From Alphaproteobacteria bacterium (GTDB taxonomy: Bacteria > Pseudomonadota > Alphaproteobacteria > Sphingomonadales > Emcibacteraceae), in contig JAJRQU010000084.1 in the NCBI GenBank assembly GCA_024280095.1, positions 1 to 49,704 on the forward strand: 49,704 bases of DNA, written 5' to 3'. A program made the position numbers and the translations under genes. Of this stretch, positions 21,412 through 29,439 are shown in pieces (the first letter of the stretch is position 1; each line of letters begins with the position of its first letter). Under the pieces are notes generated by a model. It was given only the letters and a program-made list of their open reading frames with translations, had not been told where the DNA came from and did no database searches.

Positions 21412-21435
21412 TATGGTTAATGAATATTAACCATA
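21412..21435. repeat. 10-bp-arm inverted repeat upstream of GGDEF gene
   Basis: TATGGTTAAT-GAAT-ATTAACCATA is a perfect 10-bp inverted repeat just after the MmcQ/YjbR gene. The following bases are not T-rich, so a terminator is unlikely. It contains opposed GTTAA/TTAAC half-sites that resemble CtrA half-sites, but the spacing of six differs from the usual seven. Confidence 0.45.
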
Positions 21436-21528
21436 CACGGTGACATTTTTACCTAGTATCCGGCAGGTAAAATTTTCCTCCCATAAAGGAAACTGGAAAT
21501 TCGTCCTTTAATATCAACCTCTTATTTG

Positions 21529-21545
21529 TTGGCACAGTGCTTGCT
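21529..21545 (+). promoter_or_regulatory. sigma-54 (RpoN) -24/-12 promoter
   Basis: TTGGCAC-N5-TTGCT fits the sigma-54 consensus TGGCAC-N5-TTGCW in every defined position: the GG at -24 and GC at -12 are correctly spaced. Transcription would start near 21556, about 33 nt before the ATG of the GGDEF gene. An enhancer-binding protein site upstream was not identified. Confidence 0.8.
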
Positions 21546-21588
21546 AATATATCGCTAGGTATAATTTAATCCGTGCGAAGGGACAATC

Positions 21589-22278
21589 ATGAACCATTTT
21601 ACGCTGCCATTAAAACAACAAGCACCTGCGCCTGAAAATGAAATCAATAAACTTACCAATGAGCTGTTGATGAATTTCAAGGTATCTGGAAAAAAACTTT
21701 CCACCAAGAGCTGGGATATTCTTGCTGAGATTCTTGATTTCGTCGTCGAAGCCGAACAAACAATCGCTGAACAAAATATACATATCGAAAATCTTAAAGT
21801 TTTGACAACAACGGATACGCTCACCGGTTTGCTGAATAGACGAGGCATTCTGCAAGAACTGGAACGTGCCGTCGCGGCGGCAGAACGTCACAGTGAACCA
21901 GCCATATTGGCCTATATTGATTTAGATAACTTCAAATATGTCAATGATACATATGGTCATGCTGCGGGGGATGCCAAGTTACAATATGTCGCGCATATGC
22001 TTCTTTCTTCAATACGGCAAACCGACTGTGCGGCGCGAATGGGCGGGGATGAATTTGCCATACTTCTCAGCCATTCTGATTTAGAAGGCGGAATGCATCG
22101 TACAAAATTCATTCAGCAGCAATTAAATTTCACAAAATTTTCCTATAAAGGCCATGTCATTCCGATAAGGGCGAGTTTTGGTATCGCAGAAATATCTCCC
22201 GGAAAATCTGTAGAAGATATTATTAGCTTGGCTGACAGCCATATGTATCGCAATAAAACATGCCGTAATAAACGATAA
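21589..22278 (+). CDS. stand-alone GGDEF diguanylate cyclase
   Basis: A 229-residue soluble protein with a helical N-terminal region (about 1-75, no known sensor domain) and a GGDEF domain. The active site GGDEF is at 152-156, and the inhibitory I-site RQTD is at 143-146, five residues upstream, so a feedback-controlled cyclase is expected. No membrane segment or EAL domain is present. AAGGGA precedes the ATG. It stands alone, 75 bp before the RidA gene, with a strong sigma-54 promoter in front, which suggests it is switched on under particular conditions. Confidence 0.93.
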   Translation: MNHFTLPLKQQAPAPENEINKLTNELLMNFKVSGKKLSTKSWDILAEILDFVVEAEQTIAEQNIHIENLKVLTTTDTLTGLLNRRGILQELERAVAAAERHSEPAILAYIDLDNFKYVNDTYGHAAGDAKLQYVAHMLLSSIRQTDCAARMGGDEFAILLSHSDLEGGMHRTKFIQQQLNFTKFSYKGHVIPIRASFGIAEISPGKSVEDIISLADSHMYRNKTCRNKR

Positions 22279-22353
22279 ATGCAAACTGGCTTTTCTTATT
22301 TTGTAAGGCAGTGTAACCTGCCAAGAAAATAACATTTTACAAGAAGGAAAAGC

Positions 22354-22824
22354 ATGACGCGTACAATTGAACAAAATCTGAAAAATCTAGGCATTATATT
22401 GCCGCGCCCTGTGGCGCCGGTTGCCAATTACGTCCCCTTTGTACAAACCGGTAATTTATTATCCATTTCAGGGCAAATTCCTGTCGATTCTGAAGGCAAG
22501 TTTCCCTTTATCGGAAAGGTTGGCCAGAACGTAAGTCCGGAAGACGCCGTTAAAGCCGCCCAGCTTTGTGCTGTTAACATTATTAGCCAGATCAATGTCG
22601 CCTGCGGCGGTGATTTAAGCCGCGTTGTCCGCATCGTCAGACTTGGGGTTTTCGTCAATTGTATTGACGGGTTTCCGGGACAGCCCGCTATTGCAAACGG
22701 CGCATCCGACCTTATGGTTGCCGTCTTTGGTGATCTGGGAAAACATTCCCGGTCAGCCGTAGGCACCAATGCCCTTCCCTTAAATGTTCCTGTTGAAATA
22801 GATGCACTTATTGAAATATCTTAA
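22354..22824 (+). CDS. RidA family protein
   Basis: A 156-residue member of the RidA/YjgF/UK114 family, longer than canonical RidA by about 25 residues. RidA proteins hydrolyse reactive enamines and imines, but this subgroup has not been well characterised. Family features seen: VQTGNLLSISGQIPVDSEG, QLCAVNIISQI, RIVRLGVFVNC and the SRSAVGTNALPLNVPVEID segment with the conserved Arg. AAGGA precedes the ATG. It begins an operon with a GDPD gene 8 bp downstream. Confidence 0.92.
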   Translation: MTRTIEQNLKNLGIILPRPVAPVANYVPFVQTGNLLSISGQIPVDSEGKFPFIGKVGQNVSPEDAVKAAQLCAVNIISQINVACGGDLSRVVRIVRLGVFVNCIDGFPGQPAIANGASDLMVAVFGDLGKHSRSAVGTNALPLNVPVEIDALIEIS

Positions 22825-22832
22825 GGTATCAG

Positions 22833-23558
22833 ATGAATAAAATATGGTTGACAGACTTTCCTTTTGCACACCGTGGGCTCCATGACCGTTCTATGGGCAT
22901 GGTTGAAAATTCTTTATCCGCTTTTCATGCAGCCAATGACCGTGGCCATGGGTTTGAGCTGGATATATTGTTAAGTAAAGATGACAGGGCTATGGTGTTT
23001 CACGATGTGAGTCTTGATCGCCTGACAGGCACATCTGGCAACATTCAAGATTTTACCTCCTTGGCGCTAGCAGAAATTAAACTCAAGCATACATCAGACA
23101 GCATTCCCACCCTATCCAAGGTTTTGTCAGAAATAGACCAAAATTACCCGATTTTAATAGAAATTAAAGGTGACCAAGGCCATCCAATAGAAATTTCCAA
23201 GGCCGTTTTTAAGGATATCAAAGACTATAACGGCCCCATAGCGATCATGTCTTTTTATCCAGAAATTATTAAATGGTTTAAAATAAATGCCCCGCAAGTC
23301 TTACGCGGACTTGTCGCCACAAGTATAAATGACGGGGAAATGACCGATGATTTTTTTTCCGTTGAAACACAAAAAGAATATGTAGAGAGTCTGGAGGTTG
23401 ACTTTATTGCCTATGATATTAAGGCGTTACCCAATAGCCTAACCGAATATTGCCGAAAGAAAGATATTCCTGTATTAACCTGGACGGTACGGTCTGAACC
23501 CTTACAAAAAAAAGCCGCGCAATATACCGACAATATCATCTATGAGAATTTGAAATAA
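22833..23558 (+). CDS. glycerophosphodiester phosphodiesterase
   Basis: A 241-residue GDPD-fold enzyme that splits glycerophosphodiesters to glycerol-3-phosphate and an alcohol. It has AHRGLHD (first catalytic His), the metal-binding ENSLSAF and ELDI segments, the VFHDVSLDRLTG block containing the second His, and a late VLTWTVRS strand. There is no signal peptide, so it is likely cytoplasmic. The start codon lies 8 bp after the RidA gene and 8 bp before the acyltransferase gene. This three-gene unit recurs in alphaproteobacteria. Confidence 0.95.
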   Translation: MNKIWLTDFPFAHRGLHDRSMGMVENSLSAFHAANDRGHGFELDILLSKDDRAMVFHDVSLDRLTGTSGNIQDFTSLALAEIKLKHTSDSIPTLSKVLSEIDQNYPILIEIKGDQGHPIEISKAVFKDIKDYNGPIAIMSFYPEIIKWFKINAPQVLRGLVATSINDGEMTDDFFSVETQKEYVESLEVDFIAYDIKALPNSLTEYCRKKDIPVLTWTVRSEPLQKKAAQYTDNIIYENLK

Positions 23559-23566
23559 ATACAATT

Positions 23567-24784
23567 ATGACGGGCATCTATCAGACGCAAACCATTACAA
23601 GTCTTTCTGAAATCTCTGAAAAAGAGTGGAACGCTTGCTGCTTTACGCCCGAAACTCAACATAACCCTTTTCTGTCCCATCAATTCCTCTATGCCTTGGA
23701 AGAAAGTGGCTGTGCAACCAGTGAAACCGGCTGGCAAGCGCAGCATATCCTTATTCACAAAGGTAATAAACTGGTTGGTGTCATGCCGTTATATTTAAAA
23801 AGTCATTCATATGGGGAATATGTCTTTGACCACGCCTGGGCAGAAGCCTATCAACATGCCTTTCAAAATACTGGCCAAAATATTGGCCAAAAAACAGGAG
23901 ATAATTATTATCCCAAGTTACAATCCGCCGTACCTTTTTCGCCTGTAACAGTGTCAAAACTAATGGTGAGGCCCTCTGAAATACTGGCGCAAAATACCCC
24001 GGAAATCCAAGAGAAAATACTTAATGCTGCCCTGTCTCTGGTCAAAGAATATCAACTGTCTTCCCTGCATGTAACATTTGCGGAAAAAGCAGAATGGGCT
24101 TTTATGGCAGAACACGGATTTTTAAAACGGCTGGATCAACAATTTCACTGGCATAACGAAGGTTATGATACATTTGAAGATTTCCTCATGGCCCTATCAT
24201 CCCGTAAAAGAAAAAATATCCGCAAAGAAAGAAAACAAGCTGTCATTAAGAATGTTGAAATTGAAATTCTCAGCGGAAAAGAGATTACCGAGGAACATTG
24301 GGATCATTATTTTACTTTTTACTTGGAAACGGGGCATCGAAAATGGGGCCAGCCCTATTTAAACAGGCGTTTTTTTTCACTTCTTAGCGAGAAAATATCT
24401 GAGAAAATTGTTCTTATCATGTGTAAGCGCGATAATAAATATATTGCGGGAGCCTTAAATATGCTTAGTGATGATACCCTTTATGGCCGCTATTGGGGCG
24501 CGATTGAAGACCATAAATATCTTCATTTTGAGGTTTGTTATTATCAGGCCATTGAATATGCCATCAGGCATGGCTTGAAAAAAGTAGAAGCCGGGGCGCA
24601 GGGGGAACATAAGCTGGCCCGAGGTTACCGCCCCGCAGCCACCTATAGCGCCCATTGGATCAGCAACCCGCAATTCAGGAAGGCAGTAGCGGATTATCTC
24701 TTGCAAGAAAGAGAAGTGGTTAAGCAAAACCAGAAAATTTTAATGAATTTTACCCCATTTAAAAAAGGCAACATTCAAAGCTAA
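23567..24784 (+). CDS. FemAB-like/DUF482 GNAT acyltransferase
   Basis: A 405-residue protein with the DUF482 (peptidogalycan biosynthesis/recognition) fold, related to Fem-type acyltransferases: YLKSHSYGEYVFDHAWAEA, LMALSSRKRKNIRKERKQA and EAGAQGEHKLARGYRP are typical. The substrate is not known; the family name is predicted from similarity to acetyl or aminoacyl transferases. An internal near-duplicate repeat of about 12 bp encodes TGQNIGQKTG around residues 103-112. It is the third gene of the RidA-GDPD operon, with a weak ribosome site, and is convergent with the next gene. Confidence 0.85.
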   Translation: MTGIYQTQTITSLSEISEKEWNACCFTPETQHNPFLSHQFLYALEESGCATSETGWQAQHILIHKGNKLVGVMPLYLKSHSYGEYVFDHAWAEAYQHAFQNTGQNIGQKTGDNYYPKLQSAVPFSPVTVSKLMVRPSEILAQNTPEIQEKILNAALSLVKEYQLSSLHVTFAEKAEWAFMAEHGFLKRLDQQFHWHNEGYDTFEDFLMALSSRKRKNIRKERKQAVIKNVEIEILSGKEITEEHWDHYFTFYLETGHRKWGQPYLNRRFFSLLSEKISEKIVLIMCKRDNKYIAGALNMLSDDTLYGRYWGAIEDHKYLHFEVCYYQAIEYAIRHGLKKVEAGAQGEHKLARGYRPAATYSAHWISNPQFRKAVADYLLQEREVVKQNQKILMNFTPFKKGNIQS

Positions 24785-24799
24785 GGCTGTTACAGTGCC

Positions 24800-25222
24800 T
24801 TATTCTTCTTTAGCTTTTGATGGTTTTTTCTTATATTCTATGAATTTTCCCAACCCGCAAGATGGCCCTTGAATGCCGCCGGTTGAATCAAAGACAGTTA
24901 TAATATCAACGTTACAGAGCCTGCTATTATGAAGTTTATAACTAAAGGCTCTTTCAAAACCAAGGCGCGAGCAGCGACGCGGAAGTTTATTCAGATAGGC
25001 CTTTTTGCCTTTCATTTCAAAGAGAATATGATAATCATCAATCACATCTGATCTATCAATACGATTAACACTTATACAGCGTTCAACTTTTCCGGTTTTT
25101 TCATATTTTTTAAGGGCCTTGGCGAGTTTATCCTCTTTTGCGTCATCCGCCATCGCAAATGCCGGAACTAAGAACATAGATAAAACAAAGACCAAAACAA
25201 CATGAGATTTTTTTACAAGCAT
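24800..25222 (-). CDS. exported hypothetical protein
   Basis: I do not recognise this family. The ATG at 25222 gives 140 residues beginning with a classic signal peptide (basic start, about 15 hydrophobic residues, cleavage near AFAMA), preceded by AAGGA. An upstream frame to 25294 adds 24 poorly conserved-looking residues and no better ribosome site. The mature part is basic, with several cysteines (RCIS, RRCSR, RLCNVDI, PSCGLG) that probably pair in the periplasm. It has features of the small alphaproteobacterial exported proteins that lack an assigned function. It is convergent with the acyltransferase gene. Confidence 0.75.
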   Translation of the reverse strand: MLVKKSHVVLVFVLSMFLVPAFAMADDAKEDKLAKALKKYEKTGKVERCISVNRIDRSDVIDDYHILFEMKGKKAYLNKLPRRCSRLGFERAFSYKLHNSRLCNVDIITVFDSTGGIQGPSCGLGKFIEYKKKPSKAKEE

Positions 25223-25314
25223 CGATTTTTCCTTAAATGGAGCGTTACCATTAAGGTGACTATACAGCATCTTTCCTGAATCCAAAATGAACAAAAAATA
25301 TTAGGATAGAGTTT

Positions 25315-27630
25315 TTATTTTACAAATTCTTTTGATTTGCCAGAACTGCCGTCAGTGATTTTTTTGATCGGGCCGGTGCCGGCTTCAATATCAAAGATTA
25401 ATTTACCCTCTTTCACCCTGACCAAAACTTCCCCGCCTTTGAGTAGCTTGCCAAATAGAAGTTCATTCGCCAAAGGTTTTTTAACATATTCCTGAATGGT
25501 TCGTGCAAGTGGGCGGGCGCCATAAAGACGGTCATAACCTTTTTCTGAAAGCCATGTTTTTGCTGCAGGCGTCATGCTTATATGTACGTTACGCTCTTCT
25601 AACTGCATCTCAAGCTCAAGGATAAACTTCTCAACCACTTGCCCCATAATATCCATGGAAAGATTTTTGAAGGACACCGTGGCATCAAGACGATTTCTGA
25701 ATTCCGGACTAAAGAGCTTCTTAATGGCTTCTTCATCATCCCCTTCGCGCACATTTGCCCCAAAACCCATAGCTTCTTTGCTTAACTCTACCGCCCCTGC
25801 ATTGGTGGTCATTACAAGTATGACATTGCGGAAATCAATTTTCTTGCCATTACTGTCCGTAAGTTTCCCATGATCCATGACCTGAAGCAGAATATTATAA
25901 ATATCCGGATGAGCTTTTTCAATTTCATCCAGCAAAATAACGCAGTGCGGTGATTGATCCACAGCGTCCGTTAACAACCCCCCCTGGTCATAGCCAACAT
26001 AGCCCGGAGGCGCGCCTATCAGGCGGGAGACAGAATGTCTTTCCATATATTCCGACATGTCAAACCTATGTAATTCAAGCCCCAGCAGGCTCGCCATCTG
26101 TTTGGTCACCTCAGTTTTTCCGACCCCTGTCGGGCCGCAGAATAAATAACTGCCAATAGGCTTGTTATCTTGCCGCAACCCCGCCCGAGACAACCGGATC
26201 GCATCGGTCAGCACTTCAATAGCTGCGTCTTGCCCGTAGATCACCCGTTTCAAGTCTTTATCAAGGCTTGCCAATACGGCGGTATCATCTTTAGAAACAG
26301 ACTTTGCTGGAATACGGGCAATTTTAGAAACCACGATCTCAACATCTTCGACAGTGATTTCTTTTTTACGTTTATTCTTCGCAAGCAGCATTTGGGATGC
26401 CCCAACCTCATCTATGACATCAATAGATTTATCCGGCTGTTTGCGGTCAGTAATATGGCGTGATGAAAGATCCACGGCGGCGTCGATAACATCATCACTA
26501 TAGATGACACTATGATGCGCCTCAAAATATTTTTTCAAGCCCTTTAAAATTTCTTTGGTTTCAGGAATCGTCGGTTCTTTAATGTCTATTTTTTGAAACC
26601 TTCTGAGCAACGCACGGTCTTTTTCAAAATGAGACCTGAATTCCTTGTATGTTGTGGAACCAATACAGCGAATAGCCCCGGATGACAAAGCGGGTTTCAA
26701 CATATTAGACGCATCCATTGCACCGCCGCTGGTGGCCCCTGCCCCAATGATGGTATGTATTTCATCAATGAAAAGAATAGCCCCCTCATAATCCTCTACT
26801 TCAGCCATAACGGCCTTCAGTCGTTCTTCAAAATCACCTCGGTAGCGGGTCCCCGCAAGAAGCGTTCCCATATCCAGACAAAAAATGGTGGCATTCAATA
26901 AAACTTCGGGCACTTTTTTATCGACAATATGTAGGGCCAAGCCCTCTGCTATCGCTGTTTTTCCAACGCCCGGGTCACCAACATAGAGGGGATTATTCTT
27001 TGACCTGCGGCATAAAATCTGAATAGTACGCTCCACCTCATGCTCTCGTCCGATAAGCCGGTCAATTTTACCATCTCTTGCTTTCTGATTAAGGTCAACG
27101 CAGTATTTCTCAAGGGCGGTTTCTTGTTTTTCTTCGCCGCCTAATTCATCATCTTCACCAAAAACACTATCGTCTTCACCTATTTTTCCCGACGATTTGG
27201 CCAGACCATGAGACACATAGCTTACTGCGTCCAACCTTGTCATATTATATTGTTGCAGGAAATATACCGCATGGCTTTCCCGTTCTGAAAAAATAGCAAT
27301 AAGAACATTTGCGCCGCTGACTTCCTCGCGGCCTGAGCTTTGCACATGCAAAATTGCTCTTTGAATAACGCGCTGAAAACTGGATGTTGGCGTTGCTTCT
27401 GCGCCTTGATCTGTTTTTATATTATCAAGTTCAAGGTCAAGATACGATTTTATTTCTGCCCTAAGCTTACGAATATTAACATCACAGGCCCGAAAAACGG
27501 CCACAGCATCCTTGTCATCCAGTAATCCGATGAGCAAATGCTCCAAAGTGGCAAATTCATGTTTTCGCAAGGTCGCCTCACCGATTGCGCGGTGCAGGGT
27601 ATGTTCAAGATTTGGAGAGAATGTTGGCAT
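25315..27630 (-). CDS. clpA: ATP-dependent Clp protease ATP-binding subunit ClpA
   Basis: A 771-residue Hsp100 unfoldase that feeds substrates to ClpP. It has an N-terminal Clp-N double repeat (about 1-140), a first AAA domain with Walker A GDPGVGKTAIAEG and Walker B ILFIDEIHTIIG, a second AAA domain with GPTGVGKTEVTKQ and ILLDEIEKAH, and a C-terminal D2 small domain. The second module is shorter than in ClpB and there is no middle coiled-coil, which supports ClpA. AAAGGAAT precedes the ATG. It follows clpS with a 6-bp gap. Confidence 0.97.
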   Translation of the reverse strand: MPTFSPNLEHTLHRAIGEATLRKHEFATLEHLLIGLLDDKDAVAVFRACDVNIRKLRAEIKSYLDLELDNIKTDQGAEATPTSSFQRVIQRAILHVQSSGREEVSGANVLIAIFSERESHAVYFLQQYNMTRLDAVSYVSHGLAKSSGKIGEDDSVFGEDDELGGEEKQETALEKYCVDLNQKARDGKIDRLIGREHEVERTIQILCRRSKNNPLYVGDPGVGKTAIAEGLALHIVDKKVPEVLLNATIFCLDMGTLLAGTRYRGDFEERLKAVMAEVEDYEGAILFIDEIHTIIGAGATSGGAMDASNMLKPALSSGAIRCIGSTTYKEFRSHFEKDRALLRRFQKIDIKEPTIPETKEILKGLKKYFEAHHSVIYSDDVIDAAVDLSSRHITDRKQPDKSIDVIDEVGASQMLLAKNKRKKEITVEDVEIVVSKIARIPAKSVSKDDTAVLASLDKDLKRVIYGQDAAIEVLTDAIRLSRAGLRQDNKPIGSYLFCGPTGVGKTEVTKQMASLLGLELHRFDMSEYMERHSVSRLIGAPPGYVGYDQGGLLTDAVDQSPHCVILLDEIEKAHPDIYNILLQVMDHGKLTDSNGKKIDFRNVILVMTTNAGAVELSKEAMGFGANVREGDDEEAIKKLFSPEFRNRLDATVSFKNLSMDIMGQVVEKFILELEMQLEERNVHISMTPAAKTWLSEKGYDRLYGARPLARTIQEYVKKPLANELLFGKLLKGGEVLVRVKEGKLIFDIEAGTGPIKKITDGSSGKSKEFVK

Positions 27631-27636
27631 AAGTGA

Positions 27637-27963
27637 TTATTCCTTTTCCAAAGTACACTGAAGCGGGTGTTCATTGCGCTTTGCATCGTCAATTACCTGC
27701 ATAACCTTTGTTTCAGCAATTTCAAAACTATAAACGCCGCATATTCCGACGCCTGTTTGATGGACATTTAACATTATCTGCACGGCTTCATCTTCTGATT
27801 TTTGAAAATATTTCAAAAGAATATGCACAACAAAATCCATTGGCGTATAATCGTCGTTCAGCATGAGAACTTTATACATGGACGGTTTCTTCGTTTTGGG
27901 CTGTGTCTTCGTTAAAACACCGATCTTATTGCCCGCTTGATCGTCCTTTTGGTCTTCACTCAT
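27637..27963 (-). CDS. clpS: ClpS adaptor protein
   Basis: ClpS binds N-degron substrates (Leu, Phe, Trp, Tyr at the N-terminus) and passes them to ClpAP. The 108-residue protein has the conserved core [20 protein letters not shown], with the D-D and M residues that line the binding pocket, and the [12 protein letters not shown] segment. The N-terminal 20-30 residues are flexible and rich in Asp and Lys. It sits upstream of clpA with a 6-bp spacer, the conserved clpS-clpA operon, and downstream of the phasin gene on the same strand. Confidence 0.97.
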   Translation of the reverse strand: MSEDQKDDQAGNKIGVLTKTQPKTKKPSMYKVLMLNDDYTPMDFVVHILLKYFQKSEDEAVQIMLNVHQTGVGICGVYSFEIAETKVMQVIDDAKRNEHPLQCTLEKE

Positions 27964-28159
27964 TGCTCTGCCATTTAGTTTTAAAATCCATTCATTCTAT
28001 AGCCATTAGTCTATAAATAGATAGTTCAAAGCAGATTTAAAGGTATAAATAAGAATTCATCATACTTATTTTCTGCTCTAACCTTAACATTTCAATCCTA
28101 ATGTAAGGTTAAATAAATTTCCAGTTGGAATGACTATTCCTCCATTATTGATTTTATTA

Positions 28160-28303
28160 AATCTCGTAGGGGATTTATTCCCCGCCCCTTGGTGCGAGAT
28201 TGAAGGAGTGAAGCGACGACTAGTGACCGACGGGAGCGCAGCCTCTAGCGGCGCTTGAGCGGAATTCAAAGAGGATAAATACCCCGCTGCTTGGCAGTGG
28301 GGA
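28160..28303. repeat. structured repeat-like element between phasin and clpS
   Basis: This 140-bp stretch has two hairpins about 80 bp apart. The first nests AATCTCG (28160-28166)/CGAGATT (28195-28201) around GGGG/CCCC. The second pairs CCCCGCTGC (28282-28290) with GCAGTGGGG (28294-28302). Between them the sequence is GC-richer than the surroundings, and the only open frames are short and implausible. The look is that of a REP-like or miniature mobile element, but copy number elsewhere cannot be checked here. Confidence 0.5.
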
Positions 28304-28324
28304 TGTTTATTTCTTCCGATCTAA

Positions 28325-28362
28325 AAAAAGGACCCGAAATATATCGGGCCCTTGTTTTAAAA
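28325..28362. terminator. terminator downstream of phasin gene
   Basis: On the minus strand GGGCCCGA pairs with TCGGGTCC across TATAT and is followed by seven T, just after the phasin stop. On the plus strand the same stem is followed by a shorter, interrupted T-run. It separates the phasin from clpS-clpA. Confidence 0.85.
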
Positions 28363-28382
28363 ATTTTGGTTAAAACGTTAAA

Positions 28383-28838
28383 TTAGCCTGCAACCGGAAA
28401 TTTGTATTTTTCAGCAACTTCTTCATAGCGTGCCTTTAAAGGCTCAGTCACTTCACCGGCTGTATTTGATAGATTTTCATTTGCGCGCGCTGATTCAACA
28501 ACAAATTCATCATAGCGTGCTTTAAACATGCTCGCCTGTAGCTCAAAGAACTCAGCCGGCGTTTTTGCAGAAAATAATGTTTTAGCATCGGCCACATTCT
28601 TTTCGATAACATTTTTAGAATTCTTAATGAAGTCTGCATTTGTCTTTTTGGCGACCTTAACGGCGGCATTACTTGAAGCCACAAGCGCCTCGTAATTCGC
28701 CTTGCTGAATTCAGCAACATTGTCAAGATTGACTGTTGCTTCTTTTACAGTCTTTTCAACCGTTTCCTTAACGGTCTCAGCCGCGGCTTTAAATGTTGTT
28801 TCATCTGTGGTTTTTTTTGATGTTTTCGCTTTTGTCAT
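28383..28838 (-). CDS. phasin family protein
   Basis: A 151-residue, Lys- and Ala-rich helical protein of the phasin family, which coats polyhydroxyalkanoate granules. The pattern NYEALVASSNAAVKVAK, then SAKTPAEFFELQASMFKARY, is typical. AAGGA precedes the ATG. The upstream region carries two copies of a 14-bp ATTGTGCACTGCAA motif, consistent with control by the granule-sensing repressor PhaR. No PHA synthase gene is in this window. Its place upstream of clpS is also seen in other alphaproteobacteria. Confidence 0.9.
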   Translation of the reverse strand: MTKAKTSKKTTDETTFKAAAETVKETVEKTVKEATVNLDNVAEFSKANYEALVASSNAAVKVAKKTNADFIKNSKNVIEKNVADAKTLFSAKTPAEFFELQASMFKARYDEFVVESARANENLSNTAGEVTEPLKARYEEVAEKYKFPVAG

Positions 28839-28867
28839 AATATTATCCTTTTAAATTCCCGTTGTTA

Positions 28868-28942
28868 ATTGTGCACTGCAATATACATAGGTTGTTTCTA
28901 CAGATAAAAGCCATGACTGTCAATCATTATTGTGCACTGCAA
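28868..28942. promoter_or_regulatory. paired 14-bp sites, probable PhaR operators
   Basis: ATTGTGCACTGCAA occurs exactly twice (28868-28881 and 28929-28942), 61 bp apart, in the 131-bp region between the phasin start and the J-protein gene. TGC-rich motifs of this kind are the known targets of PhaR, the repressor of phasin genes. One copy lies about 30 bp from the phasin ATG and the other further upstream. Confidence 0.7.
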
Positions 28943-28969
28943 CAAAAACTTCGTGAATGAGGTGGAATA

Positions 28970-29428
28970 TTATAAAAGCGTATCTCGGGCCTGATTAAGT
29001 TTTGAGGCGAAATAATCTGAGCCGCCCTGATCTGGATGCACCTTTAACATCATTTTGTGATGAGCATCTTTAATAGTATCAGGCTCGGGATTGCCTGAAA
29101 GGCCCAAAACATCAAGAGCCTCCGCACGGGTCATAATGCCATTCCCTTTACGGCTTATATTATTGTTTGAATTGACATTGGCCTCAGAACCGCTGCCAAA
29201 GAAACGCCATAGACCACCCTGCGCTGATGAAAAGGCCAACAACCCTAATATGCCGCCAATAGGCATAAGTTTTGCAATCACCAAAAAGAAGAATGCCAAA
29301 AGTCCAAATACAGCTGCAAAACTATATCGGATAATTTTCTTTGTTCTTGGGGAATTTGATTTCTGCATAAAACGCGCAATAACGTAAAGCAAAAATATAA
29401 AACCAGCTAAAATCAAGATAATATGCAT
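28970..29428 (-). CDS. membrane-anchored J-domain protein
   Basis: A 152-residue protein with two hydrophobic N-terminal segments (about 1-20 and 31-65), a linker, and a compact C-terminal J domain (about 100-152). The J domain has the HPD motif (KVHPDQGGSDYF), the key for stimulating DnaK. This layout resembles Tim14/Pam18-like J proteins of alphaproteobacteria rather than DnaJ itself. AGTAGGA precedes the ATG. It is translated 11 bp downstream of mipZ, so the two are likely co-expressed. Its target is unknown. Confidence 0.88.
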   Translation of the reverse strand: MHIILILAGFIFLLYVIARFMQKSNSPRTKKIIRYSFAAVFGLLAFFFLVIAKLMPIGGILGLLAFSSAQGGLWRFFGSGSEANVNSNNNISRKGNGIMTRAEALDVLGLSGNPEPDTIKDAHHKMMLKVHPDQGGSDYFASKLNQARDTLL

Positions 29429-29439
29429 AATTCTATGTC

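Noticed and set aside
24783-24805. Possible terminator between the acyltransferase gene and the convergent exported-protein gene
   Set aside because: AAGGC/GCCTT makes only a 5-bp stem with a loop of about 9 nt; too weak to report.
28084-28269. 61-codon minus-strand frame between clpS and phasin
   Set aside because: It runs through the hairpin-bearing repeat-like element, so the open frame is best explained by the element's composition. No ribosome site.
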